Shown in pieces: positions 48,518-60,262 of a stretch of DNA of 64,000 nucleotides; within the stretch, counting starts at the first letter, position 1; each line of letters starts with the position of its first letter. Below the pieces are notes generated by a model. It was given only the letters and a program-made list of their open reading frames with translations. It made no database searches and was not told where the DNA came from. This DNA comes from Eucalyptus grandis (lineage: Eukaryota; Streptophyta; Magnoliopsida; Myrtales; Myrtaceae), in contig NC_052622.1 in NCBI RefSeq assembly GCF_016545825.1, forward strand, positions 42,555,263 to 42,619,262, written 5' to 3'. A program made the position numbers and the translations under genes.

Positions 48518-48630
48518 ACATGGAGAGCCGGTAGGTGCCAATCGCATCGACATGGAGAGCCGGTATGGAGAGCCGGTAGGTGCCAATCACATCGACATGG
48601 AGAGCCGGTAGGTGTCAGTCACTTCGACTC
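48518..48630. repeat. Minisatellite of about 32-bp units upstream of dioxygenase copy 3
   Basis: Three full units and one 13-base partial of ATGGAGAGCCGGTAGGTGCC followed by AATCACATCGAC. The intact sister promoter has about two and a half units. Confidence 0.8.
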
Positions 48631-49150
48631 AGAACGAAAGATACTCTCATCACCGGGTAGAGGAAGCATTTCATTCTATAGTTCCGTCACTTATTTTGAC
48701 ATCAAACTTCCCGCTGCAGCAAATTGAGACACTGGTTTCGATTTGGTGGAGTTGGTAAGAAAGAGACTTGATGGGTAAAAAATTAATAAGTACAAGGACT
48801 AAATTACAATCTTTTAAATTCACTTATGCAATTTTAATTGCAAGATGTGAACTCTCTTTCTTTCTTTTTCTCAATATTCGATATTAATTATGACGAATCT
48901 TGCATCGCATCTAAAACTGGAGGTGCTTGAAGATGTAACTACAGCTTGAGAGACGATGATAAGCGCCAAAACGTAATGCCAATCGATTGAAGAATATAGT
49001 GACTCTGATACTCCACTTTGCATTAGAAGAATTAACTTTGACACTGACTTGTTTTGGACGAGTGCATTTTATTGCACAAACCGAAACCAGTAGTTACAAA
49101 GTCCTTCCACAAGCTCAGATACACGATAGAACCAGTCATGACACTCTCGT

Positions 49151-51035
49151 TCAGGAATTTTCCACAGCTCTTCTCCATTTGGGGTCGCTTATCCTGAAAT
49201 GAGGAAGTGTCGAAGTGGCTAGGCCATGGGATCTGGCGCATGCGACGTATTCCGAGAGAGAGGTCTCTTTGTATATAGGCGGATTGTTTTCAGAGAGAAG
49301 CTCCTTTATTGGCCCAAGAGGTCTGTTTTTTCCTGTCTTGCTTGGGGCGAGAAAGCACGCGACCGAAATCCTCGGTCCGACCTGCCCTGAAAGCACTCGG
49401 TGCTCCACGCTTTTGAACTTGCCGTTGGTAACAAGCTGCAACCATTGAATTAGGCCAGAAAAGGAGTTATGACTTCAAAAGATTGTGGTAAAGATGGATG
49501 CCAAGAGAAAGGCATAGAAATTAGTGTGTTTCCGTTTTGTCCTCTAATTAGCGCTTGACGTGGTTGTTTAAGATCAAGAGTTGAAATGGAGTCGTTCCTC
49601 ATAAGATTGCTCTGTTATTTCACTTATGATTCTTCTCAAATGTTTGAGGTATTGGCGGAGTTTCGTACTACCATTGGTAACTCAGAAAATACTGTCTCAA
49701 CTCATTATGCAGCTGATATAATGAAGGGCGATCGAAAGCGACTCCAGATAGACATATCTAGAGGACAATTTCATATTTGTCATGTAGGCCAGAAAACAAG
49801 TGGTACAGAAAAAGTTGGAACTTTCTTTACCTGTATGAAGTCTCCAATGTTGGCTAGAAGTGCTCCTTCACAGGAACCACATCAAACCAGTGGCTTTCGT
49901 GGAGGACTTGTAGGCCACCGTGGTGGTCTTGAAGGAGAAGAGTCAGAAACGATAAGTCCGAGTGACTAACCGTGCCGAGAGTCAATTCTGGTTCCGGACA
50001 AGCTGGGTAGTAATGGCCTAGCACTGTCTCCGATTTCATACACTCAGCGCCGCTGAGATAATCAGAACTGAGGCCCAATGCCTCCGATAATAGTTCGGCT
50101 AAAGATGTCTTCAGCTCTGCAATATGTTTCTCGTACTCGAAAACTGCATCTCTGTAAACGAGTACGTGAAAGCACTGTGTGAGTCTCCAGTATCCAGGTT
50201 TGTAGCAAAGAATTCGTTCTTTCTTATAGAAAGAAATGCATATTCGAGTTGTGAAACACCTTTACTCTTCCACAACTATCACTTAGGCTGGTATAGGGTA
50301 CTCAAAAACCAAGCTTTGAACCGTATAGAAAAGCATCACACTGAATGATCCGCTTTACACGGTTTTGGGTTTTTGAAAATACAGAGTATGTTAAATTGAA
50401 CCTCGACCTGTCCTTAGTAAGAGGAATGGCCAAAACTGTTCACATCTCTTGTAGCACTTCCAATTTTAGCTTTAAAAAGTGATACGCATACCTGCAAATA
50501 GGAGGAACAGCCTCTGGTTCTAGGTCGCCATCTTGGAAATCAAACACGACGGTGTCCTTCCAAGCCGCTGCTTTTAACACGAACAAGTCTCTACTGCAAA
50601 AGTATCTCACTGTCTTCTCAACGTCTCTAGAGTACAGCTCTTTCTTCACTTCCACTCGTTGCTCATGGAACTTCTTAACGCCCTCCAACATGTTGTCCAT
50701 CACATCGAGCGGAATCCCATGATTGATAATCTGAAAGAAACCCCACGCTTCCGATGCTTTGCGGATACCGTTGATGACATCTTTTCGCCGGGAATCCCGG
50801 TAGCCTCTTAGATCGACGATCGGGATCTGAAGGTTGGTCCCGTTCGCATCGGATGGCAGACTGTGCGAATTCTCGTGGGGTGGATGAAGATCCTGGGGAC
50901 CTTGGTCGCGCCAGAGTCCACAAGACCTTTGACTCCAGCCCTGGTCTCGTCGAATTCCTGCAATTCTTTCACCCTATCGAAATCCAGGTCGCAAGGAGTG
51001 ATGAGTTGTCCATGACTGGGCAAGGTCTGCTTCAT
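49151..51035 (-). pseudogene. Dioxygenase copy 4, two frameshifts and lost stop
   Basis: Exons 51035-50492, 50151-49831 and 49435-49151. Against copy 2, exon 1 has four C instead of five in CATCCACCCC (about 50,877-50,881), shifting frame after IFIHP. Exon 2 has GG for GGG in the VPVKG segment, ending the frame at EHF. In exon 3 the stop TAG has become TGG, adding about seven residues. Ligand motifs (SHSDLSF, SVEHRV, PRISVACF) are intact. Both indels are in short homopolymers, so assembly error must be excluded, but three independent changes favour a real pseudogene. Confidence 0.8.
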
Positions 51036-51068
51036 CTTGCGAAAACGAAGTTTGATGTCTTAATTATG

Positions 51069-53012
51069 TGTAATATATGGGCTTTAAAAGAAAATAAAAT
51101 AAAAGGAAAAGAAAGAATTTGAAAAGTATAAAAGGAAGCTGAAGAGAACTGTGGAACCTTCGGCTGGGTTTTAAAAAAGAGAAAAGGGAGAGAGAGAGAA
51201 GAGCACGAGCAGAAGCAGGGGAATGAAAGAAATAAGGGAGAAGAGAGAAAAAAAGAAAATTAAAAAAATGGCGCAGACGCCTCACAAAGCCGACTCAAGT
51301 GTGTTTTGCAAGGTCGGTAAGAAATTGAAGCCTTTAATCACTTGAAGCAATGCCGCAATTAGGGCTCAAAATTTAGATTTCTCAAAACCCGATTTTGAGT
51401 TGTTGAGCTGTATATTTTCGTAGAAATGGTACTTTGGGATGTTGTGAAGCTATAGCATCTTACGAATTGTGATTTGAGTTTGCGGTTTGTCCAGAACGGA
51501 ATTTTGAAGTTGGGGGCACATTCTGGTACTGTAGCGAACAGTAGCTTCGAGCCGTTTTTGTTGTTGTTTTCGGTACTGTTTAGGGGCGGCTGAGTTAGGG
51601 TTGTTGTTGTACGTTAAGAGAGCTTTCTAAAGACTATAAGACGGCTTGAAACGAAATTCTGTGGAGGAAGTTATGGCGTGATGACGTTGGCGCATGGGCT
51701 GCATCTAGTGGGAAATTATGGGTTTCCGCTAAATGTGAGCTTTTGTGGTGCATAGGTGTCGTTTTATTGACAAATAGACCTAGTATAGACGAGTTGTTAG
51801 ACGAATATCCTTTTTACTAGGCCTTTGATACTGTTTTCCATTAATTGTTAGGGATCCAAGTGCGTGATTCGAGCGAGCGTTGTAGTTGATTTTTGGCTTT
51901 TCCCGGAGTGAGTGGCACTATTTCTTCTTTGTATTTTAAACTCATGTTTTGAAAAACATGGTGGATTAAATATTCTATGAGTTAATAAAAAACATATTTT
52001 GTTGCATAAAACAGGATCGAGTTATTACGCCATTTTTGTTGTTCGAAGGGAGTTATATTCGACTTGATTTGAATGGTTGTTTGAAAAGGATTTGTGAAAT
52101 TCTTTGTGAAAGAATCTTGAAATGTTTTGGAGAATGTTTTGATTATTTATATATCAAATTTTGAGTTGTGATATGACTTTCTTTCTGATGTTGGAATACT
52201 GGATATTGTGATTGGTGATTGGTGCTCAATGTCTCTGTGAATGTGTGTGGGTATGTGCATACTAGTCTAGAATATCCTTGTGGGCCGAGCCACTAGCTAA
52301 TAATAGGTGGAGACCTTGCCATGGGCGAAATTTTGGTCGTCTTGTCATAGGTGTTACGCGTGACCATGGTTAGACATTTGAGCATGAATTGGTCAATGGA
52401 GTGGAACATTGATGTGTGATTTGAGTTTGGTCGATGGAATGAACCATCGATGTGATTTAATGAGATTAATCAATGGAATAGATCATTGATGCATGTTTTA
52501 TGAGATTGACTAATGGACTGAACCATTGGTATTTTCGGTATTTGAGTTATGATTATATATTATGTTAAAGTGAGTTACGATTGTGTTTTAAATATGCATA
52601 ATGATTTCTTGATCCGCTTAGAATAAATGTGTTAGTCATTGAGCCGTGGTAGCTCACTCCTCTCTTATACTTATTTTTCAGGTTCTTCAGCAAGTCGCGA
52701 GTAAGCATGAGCATTCATTCGGGGAGGACTTTTGTGGCGGAAACTTTTTGATATGACTTGTGCATAGTTAATAGGTTTATAAGTTAGTCTTTGTAGAAGG
52801 TTTATGTTTTGATTTTTGTGGATTATAGATATACTTTGATATTATAACCAAGTGCCCCTTTTTGTCAAATATATGTGTGTGTGCGCGCGCGCGCGCTTGT
52901 GTGGATGTATTTATGTTGATATTGGGTTGAATTTTGATTATGTTGAGGCTACGTCCTTTGGAAAAAGGACGGTCGTGTCATGCCCCTTTTTCTTGTGAAT
53001 CGGGGTGTGACA
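51069..53012 (+). mobile_element. Solo LTR of the 2-kb family with target duplication TTATG
   Basis: 1,944 bp from TGTAATATATGGGC to CGGGGTGTGACA, flanked by TTATG at 51,064-51,068 and 53,013-53,017. The left arm at about 40,830-40,850 keeps the empty site (one TTATG in the mirrored sequence), so the boundaries are certain and insertion came after the inverted duplication. It holds a (GT)n(GC)n tract at 52,868-52,892. It now lies 30-1,980 bases upstream of dioxygenase copy 4. Confidence 0.88.
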
Positions 53013-53139
53013 TTATGATTGAATGAATATGTACCCTGCTCAATGTGAGGCCGTGACCATGTGAATGGTATGAAGACAATTAGCTAGAGAGGGTGTAAGA
53101 TTCCCCGTAGACAAGAAGCTGGCGGTCGCTATGGAGCCC

Positions 53140-54960
53140 AGAAGTTGGAATATAAAAGAGGGAATGCATAGAAAGAAGGGAAGAAAGAAAATAGGAAATA
53201 GGGGATTTCGCGCATGCATGCTTAGGAGATCTCGGCAAGCCAAATCAACGTGATTCATAGTGCTCACTAAATGTTAAAGGATTTAAGTACCAAATAATGC
53301 AATTATTTAGCAGTTCAAATTTTTAGAACAATTAGAAATAGTTCTATAAAATATTCATTGTATTAGAGCAGGATTTCTTGAGTTCAACTTTTTCTAGTCT
53401 CGTACTTCAAAGGGCTTTATTTTGATAATAATAGCCCACTAGAATTGGAGTTCGATAGAGACATATGGTATGAGAAAGTTTGTCAGGGCCGTTTATAGCA
53501 TTAGTAGTTATTGGCAGTTCTTGAAGTCTCTTGTCAACTCATATTTTGACTTAGAAATAGCGTTGTGTAATCAACTCTTAGTTAAGGTCGTCATGTATTG
53601 AGTTTTGACATCATTTCTTGTTTAATTGATAGGATTTCAAGTTGGTCAGCTTGAGGTTACTTCCTTGGTATGGTCTATGCTTTCCCCAGTGAATGGCACT
53701 TATCTCTTTTGGAATTTATAAGCTCATATTTCGAATGTGGTTAGAGTTCAATAGAGACATATGGCATGAGAAAGTTTGTCAGGACCATTTATAGCATTAG
53801 TAGTTATTGGTTGTTCTTGAAGTCTCTTGTCAACTCATATTTTGACTTAGAAATAGCGTTGTGTAATCAACTCTTAGCTAAGGTAATTATTTATTGAGTT
53901 TTGACATCACTTCTTGTTTAATTGATAGGATCTCAAGTTGATTGACTTGAGCTAACTTCCGTGGTTTGATTTATGTTTTCCTAGGTGAATGGCACTTATC
54001 TCTTTTTGGAATTTATAAGCTCATATTTCGGATATGGTAAGAGTTTGATAGAGACATATGGCATGAGAAATTTTGTCGGGGCCATTTGTAGCATTAGTAG
54101 TTATTGGCCGCTCTTGAAGTCTTTTGTCAACTCATGTTTTTCCTTAGAAATAGCGTTGTGTAATTGACTCTTAGTTGAGGTCATTATTTATTGAGTTTTG
54201 TTATCACTTTTTGTTTAATTAATAGGATTTCAAGTTGGTCGGCTTGAGATAATTTTCCTAGTTTGGTTTATGTTTTCTCAAGTGAATAGTGCTTATCTTT
54301 TTGGAATTTATAAGCTCATATTTCAAATGTGGTAAGAATTAAAGAGCATATTTGTTGTATAAAACCAGATCGGGATTGCTAACATTTATGGTATCTAAAA
54401 TAATTTAAGTTGATTTTAATAATTTGAAATGGTTTGATTTGAATGCTTATAAATGGTTTGAAAAATGGTTTTGAAACGAATTGCGAAAATTTTCACAAAC
54501 TAATTTATGAACATGGTTTGTGAAGTGTAATTTGGTTAATGTGAAGGATTTTGGATTTGATTTGTAAGTTATTGGAAGATGAGTATGTGTTTGATGCTCA
54601 TAGACGTTGTGTTACAACCTAAGGGGTTTTGGGTTTACATATTATTCTCAACATGTCTTTATGGATTGAGCCACCAACTATACAAGTGAAGACTTAACCA
54701 AGAGAAGAATTTTTGTCATCTTTGTCATGGGGGCTTAACATAGTTAGATACTGAATACTAGTTTGATTAATAGAATAGACTAATTATATGAGCATAGAAT
54801 TGACCATTGATGTTGTTTTGATATTGTTGATTGATCTTACCCGACCTTTATTGAGATGAGATTGACTTGTCTTTTATACCATGGGTTTATTATATACTGG
54901 ATTGGGGATATTGCAATCTAGTATTGATTTTACACTTATTAAGGTGATTGAATCATGCCC
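53140..54960 (+). repeat. Older LTR of the 2-kb family with an internal triplication
   Basis: Shared blocks include GCATGCATGCTTAGGAGATC, CAAGCCAAATCAAC, the TTGTTGTATAAAACCAGATCG block, GATTGAGCCACCAACT, TTTTTGTCATCTTTGTCATG and ATTGACCATTGATG. The 5' end and the terminal TGACA are missing. The counterpart in the left arm (40,145-40,690) is shorter. Confidence 0.6.
53448..54335. repeat. Three tandem copies of a 296-bp unit
   Basis: GAGTTCGATAGAGACATATG recurs with small changes at 53,448, 53,744 and 54,040. Each unit includes TTGACTTAGAAATAGCGTTG and ends in TTATAAGCTCATATTTC. The left arm has only one unit, at 40,145-40,440. Confidence 0.9.
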
Positions 54961-54984
54961 CTTTTCGTGAGGCTATATGACCAT

Positions 54985-56012
54985 TTACAGTACATTTGGT
55001 AACATTTCTATTCTCGGAATGATTTCTATTTAGAAATAGTTTTTTTTTCTATTTTTATTCCCTAGACAAGTTTTAAACAAAAAACCGCGTTTGGTAACTG
55101 CAAAAAAATTATATCCCTAGAATAGAAAAAATAAAAACGTTAGGTACAACATTAAAAATTTTATTCACAAATTTTTATTTAATTATGAAAATGTTAGTGG
55201 AGACATAGCATTTCATGTTTAGATAAAACTGAACTTTTGTAATGATTTGATTAATTAAGATATTCTAAGATTACCTAAGTAAATCCAACGTTATAATAAG
55301 TCAAAGATGGATGGTTGGCTAGAAATGGCACTAAAGAGTTTTATGGTTTATAACTTACAATATGAGGATGCCCTTTTTTTTTTTTTGGATCAATATGAGG
55401 AGGTTGGTAGTAAAATATTTTGGCATTATAATAAATAGGTGCATAGACTTTTTGAAATTTTTTAACAAGTAGAAGAACAAACTGTGCTTGGGGTGTCTCT
55501 AAAATAAAATGGCATTCAAAAATCAATATCTTAAATCCCTGAAAGCTTATTCAATTTTGATTCCAATTTTCTTCCAAATATTTTCACATTTTTACATACT
55601 AAACTAATTATAAACTAGAACTAGCACTAAAATCTAGTAAAATTACTCAAAATCTAATTTTTAAATTTTTTCCTAAATTTCTAAGTTCTTTATTTTTTTT
55701 TATTCCAAATCATGGGGACTCGTATCAGGTCTAGAGACTGGAATTTATGTTAATTGTGTAAAGACTAGCATTAGGTTATATTGGGTTTGTATTTTTAAAA
55801 TGAACTTAATTCTCTTTTTTGCTCCGGGAACAAAAAGGTAAGCTTTTTCTACTTCTCTTTTTGGTTCCAAAACTATTCGCCGGCCACTAATCCGTCCGAG
55901 AAATAGAAAGCTTAGCTGATATTGCCAAATGGATCTATTTTCTTTTTTTCTCTTGTAAGAAACAAAAGAACAGGAAAATGGAGGAACAGAAATGTTAATA
56001 AACAGGACCTCA
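54985..56012. mobile_element. Non-autonomous DNA-element insertion of about 1 kb
   Basis: It interrupts a dioxygenase-promoter-like sequence: GGCTATATGACCAT resumes after the insertion as CATATTCTGCAGAAAC, as in the uninterrupted 34,275-34,310. The ends carry imperfect inverted repeats, TTTGGTAACATTTCTATTC on the left and GAACAGAAATGTTAATAAAC on the right. The interior is AT-rich with no transposase. The 151-codon minus ORF inside looks random. Confidence 0.55.
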
Positions 56013-56330
56013 TATTCTGCAGAAACAAGGAGAGCTAGTAGGCGCCGGGTTGCCATCCAATGTATGGTCAGATCGAAAGGGACTCGTATCGTCTCATGGT
56101 GATCAAGTGCCTGGATTAGAGTTTCTAGTTTAATGAAACATCCAATCCAATACTTAAGAACATGGCCCCGGCCCACACAATAAACTAAGGGCACTGCCAT
56201 TTTCGAGGATTGACTCTATATCAGCAATGAAAAACAAATCGTTTTATTTTTTCAACAACAAATCACTTTTATTAACTAGCTACTATCGTTCGATCTTTCA
56301 CATTTAAAATACCAGGGCAACAAGGCTAGT
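56013..56330. other. Dioxygenase-promoter remnant and spacer
   Basis: 56,013-56,170 resembles 34,300-34,450 (GGAGAGCTAGTAGGCGCC, TAGAGTTTCTAG, AACATGGCC). No gene follows it here, so the promoter remnant has been separated from its coding region. Confidence 0.5.
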
Positions 56331-56399
56331 GTCAGGCGTTGAAACTCAGCGATTTTCACCTACGCAATTGCAGAGCGTCGCGAGAAATATCGAACATCT

Positions 56400-58230
56400 A
56401 AAATCGAAATGTACCTACTCCCGAAGAGAATTTTTCGCAAAGCACTTGTACAAGCGCAAACTAAAGCAATGCGTCCGCAACAGGCTTGAACATACGCAAG
56501 AAAGCACAGCCCTACGGCAAAGGACCAAAACAAAAAAAAAAAATGTCGAAGCCGGTAGGTCACTACATCGGCCACAGTTGGCTTCTTCAGCCCAGCTTTC
56601 ACCATCAACCGTCGAAACAGGTCTTGGAACACGTATCAAATAAGGCCTGTCATTCAGAGACAGCTGCTGCCCGTTACGTAGCTCGTGAATCACTGACTCC
56701 ACGGATGGCCTATCATAGAGATACTCGTTGGTGCAAGAGGCAATTCTCGCGAGTTTAGCCACCTCGTACTCGAAGAACCTTTTTTTCGTGGATATTTGCA
56801 TCGATGAAATCCTGAAATCTGCATGATTCAGTAGCCAGATGCTTGGAGTGATCTACGTTCTGCGTCCCCACAGCATTTGGAAAACAATCACTCCAACCTC
56901 ATAGACTTCACTCTTATCCATGAACCGGCCCCGCAGACGTTTACTCTGGCTTTAGGTTGCCCACGGCAGCGCTAGCTTTGAGCAGTGAGAACACAACGAC
57001 TGCGCGTGAGTAGCCTGTGGAGACCAGAGTCATAGAGCAACGGGTTGTCATCACTGGTCTATGACCATGCACATAGGCAATATCATTTTGGTAAGATCAT
57101 TCGAAATCAAAAGCCGCAACTTGCAAGCAGAAGACGATGAAGATCAGTTGATCCCCAACTCAAAGAAAGATAAACAAATAAATTTGATGTCACCTTATGC
57201 AATACGAACGCCACAATCACTACCCTGTATTATTACATGACAGGGCAGTGACCAGGCAATAATTATTATGCAGCAAAATTAACAACGGCAGGTTTCTATC
57301 CAAAGAGAAAGGTCCTGGACCACCTGAATTAGTACCCCCAAAATGACTTGGTAATGCCATTACTAAGTTCATGGCCCTCTAGCTGGTTACTGCTCACTAG
57401 CGGCCCAAGGTACTGTCAAAGGTGCATCAGAAGATTTTGGTACTAGAGGTATTGTTTTGAAGGTTTCTCACTAGCATTTAAAAATGCTGACTGCGCTTAT
57501 TAAGCTATAATAAATATACTTTTGGAAATGTAAAGAAGTGGTTTTTTTTTTTTTTTTAAATGTTCGAATTTCTTGTCATTTGTAATGCCATTAGACTTTA
57601 CTCAACTTCAAGGTCTTGGAGCGGTGCTTAGAATGTGCCTTCAGGCACCCACCGACAATAACCTACCAAGGTTACAAATAGCTCTCTAACATCCTGGAAA
57701 CTCCATAATTCAAGTTCCAAATTCCAACAGAAGCTTTATGCACAAAGGGCAACTTAGGCAATGGCTAGCTGCAACAGGAGTTATCAAACTTGTAGCACAA
57801 GGATAAAATGAAGAACTCCGAACCAAAGTTGAGCCTTGGAAAGATCATGGGCTAAGGATTGAGATTCATTAGATAGCCCATTCTGATGAAACAAAAAGGA
57901 AAATATCAGATAGTACTATTGACCTTTAACGATTACCTTCACGATCGAACTCCTGTGGACCAACCCAAGGGCGCCACTGTCCCTCTCCTTCAAATGCGAA
58001 AAGCTTAGCAGAGTCCTTTTCAGACCATACTCATATATCAGAAGCACCCACCCGGCCCCTTGAGCAGCAAAATCCTCTCAGCATCATCAGATTTTCATGT
58101 CTCAGCGAGGTCTATAATCGCTTCATGAAACTCAGATTCATCAGCCTTGCAGCTAGTTTTATGGATGCATTTAATGGCGAAGAACTAGTTCATGAAACAC
58201 CTCTGAAATCTAGACTTCCAACTGTCTCCG
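56400..58230 (-). pseudogene. LRR receptor-like kinase relic, inverted sister of 38.4-40.0 kb
   Basis: The minus strand reads RFFEYEVAKLARIASCTNEY, LYDRPSVESVIHELRNGQQL and SLNDRPYLIRVPRPVSTVDG, the kinase C-lobe end and tail. It is better preserved here than in the left arm. Near 58,200-58,050 it has AIKCIHKTSCKADESEF, then a broken HEN-LRG segment (ERILLLKGPGGCF) with stops. The activation-loop part near 57,000 is damaged. No LRR ectodomain is present. Family as for the sister relic. Confidence 0.65.
57241..58000. other. Noncoding interior of the kinase relic
   Basis: It contains a T15 tract at 57,542-57,557 and no readable coding; it mirrors 38,560-39,350. Possibly a former intron. Confidence 0.45.
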
Positions 58231-58379
58231 GCGCCACCTAAGTTAAGACATAATTGGAGAGCATCTTCCTATTGTCCATGTCCCCATCAAGAACTAGTTC
58301 ATAGTCATGTTCATAACAATATTATTCTTACCATGCTTTTTTGTCAGCTCATTTTAACATATTCATGTTCCTAGGAATC

Positions 58380-59120
58380 TATACTAGGTCATTTTATCAT
58401 ATTTCACCTAGCATAATACTTCTTTCCAGACCCTCAGAGTTCAATTAGATGTCCATGGCACATTGCACGTCTGCTAGATCTTTAAAATGAGATTTAATCT
58501 GAACATATTGTGAATTTTACAGCTTCATCACAATAAACCAGATACACTGGGATCCTCCAGAAAAAGGACTAGGTGCGTAGCAGGGAGGTGGCCAGCCATC
58601 TCAAGGCGTCATCAATCATGGTCAACAATCTTAGTAGAAAGGGCCAGCTGCTTGCGGAGGTAAGGACATGTTGTCTTGTAGAGATCTTGTTTAATACCAT
58701 TTGTGATTAGGGGAGGAAAGTCAACAATTATTTCCAGAAAAAAAAAAATGCGGTTAGATAATAACTGCTTTTACCATGTATTTCCAAAATGAAGTGGGTA
58801 GTGGTGGGAAGGAGCTTCAATTCCTAATAAAATCCTATGTATTTCCTCGTGGTCCGCAAATATATTTTTTAATAACTTATCAGTACCATCCGAATGCAGT
58901 TGATGTGTGCAAATGTTGTTTGAAGAGTGCAGTCATGTTCTTGAGATAGCAAAAGCAATTAGGAGGTTGGGCTGACGATCTTATAAGGTGTCTCAAAAAG
59001 CACATGGTGAAAAGATATGGATATGTTTTGTTCATGTGCGACGATGGGTGTTGACCTTATTACAACAGTGAGGTATCGTGAATGGAGTTTGAGTTTGCAC
59101 GGGTCACATCCTCCTGAAAA
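58380..59120 (+). pseudogene. bHLH 3' end fragment (exons 9-10 and downstream)
   Basis: 58,520-58,660 is exon 9 (GGCCAGCCATCTCAAGG, GGGCCAGCTGCTTGCGGAG|GTAAG). 58,903-59,020 is exon 10 (TTGAGATAGCAAAAGCAATT, GAGGTTGGGCTGACGATC) with a one-base loss in GGTCTGACG. The last exon is mostly deleted. 59,030-59,120 matches the gene's 3' flank (GTGAGGTATCGTGAATGGAG). Several stops show it is dead. It is the largest bHLH relic in the window. Confidence 0.8.
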
Positions 59121-60262
59121 CTCTGCAATGTTAGAGCCACTGGGAGTTGAAAGTCCTATCGTGACGTGAGTGATGATGTTACCAATGCTCAAATGTTTCG
59201 GCTTTTCTTGCTTCAATCTGTTTTGCTGCTACATGCCATTGCATTGAGGGCGGATTCTGCGAGATGTGCATTTGGTCCTCGTTTCCTTCTGCTACATGTG
59301 CCATACGCTAGCAACTAAATACATGCATCAAGTACTCAACTCTCTTTTCAGTTCATGGTCCCTGGGCATTCTTGTGGATGATGTGCGCGCAGTGGTGAAC
59401 TGAATGGTGTCCAAGGATGATTTGCATGTGATTAGTCACCTGAACCCATTGACATATCGACATTGTGTTCTGTTCTCACCCAGGAGAAGGATTTGGGGTG
59501 AAATCTGTGGGTGGTATGAAGGACGATACTTCGCATTTGTATGCAAACAGAAAATCATGGATTCATGAAGGAAAAGGCGAATGGTGAAGGTATGTCAAAA
59601 CTATTTTCCAATGAATGGTGGTAGTATTTAAGGAAAAAGCGCAAATTTGATTCAACAATTCGCACTCTTTTTCCAATGTCAATATCAAATTGTCATGAAA
59701 TCAAGTTTTTGAACTTGTAGAATTTGTCTAATACAGGCAATTGTACTGACTCGGACAACTTGAAGCCAACATGCTTATTGATGCTAGAAAAAAATATGAT
59801 GTAAATTGTTGACGATCAATTTCTACTGATCAAGTTGCACAACAATTAAGCAAATGTTCAGCACCTTTTCATAAGGTTCCATCACTTATTTCAAGATCAA
59901 AATTTTGGCTGAAATTGATTGAAATTGATTGACACGCTAGTTTCCATTTCCTGGAGCTAGTAACAAAAAGATTTGACTGAAAAAAGATTTTTTCAATATT
60001 GTAGATTCATCACGACCAATCTTCCTTTGCATCTGAAACTCGATGCATTTGAAGAACTTATCCATTCCACTATGCATCAGAAGAATCAACTTTGGCATTG
60101 ATTTCTTTTAGATGAGGAAGATTTTATTGCTCAGATCGAAAAAGGAAGTTACGAAGTCCTGCCACAAACTCAGATACATGATATAGCCAGTCAAGATACT
60201 CACTCAGGATTTTGCCACAACTCTGCTCTATTTGGAGTCACTTATCCTGAAGTGAGGAAGTG
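59121..60262. other. Degenerate copy of the bHLH 3' flank
   Basis: In order it matches parts of 30,270-31,440 (TTGGTCCTCG, GGTGTCCAAGGATGATTTGC, AGATTTTATTGCTC). No gene. Confidence 0.6.

Larger units (their letters stand above)
45690..48630. repeat. Direct duplication of 31,613-34,400
   Basis: It contains an LTR 3' end fragment (45,700-45,893), a spacer, a dioxygenase on the minus strand and its minisatellite promoter, all in the same order and strand as at 31.6-34.4 kb. Long stretches match almost base for base. Confidence 0.8.
48815..58470 (-). repeat. Right arm of the large inverted duplication
   Basis: It mirrors 36,160-43,060: dioxygenase copy 4 (-), LTR-derived DNA, kinase relic (-), bHLH fragment (+). 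It is longer because of a solo LTR (51,069-53,012), a tripled 296-bp unit, more LTR sequence, and a DNA-element insertion (54,985-56,012). Limits are approximate. Confidence 0.75.

Noticed and set aside
53448..54335. Regular repeats considered as a CRISPR-like or satellite array
   Set aside because: Only three 296-bp head-to-tail units without unique spacers, inside a plant LTR; simple tandem duplication explains them.
55745..56200. 151-codon minus-strand ORF
   Set aside because: Crosses the boundary of a DNA-element insertion and has no recognisable motif; likely chance.
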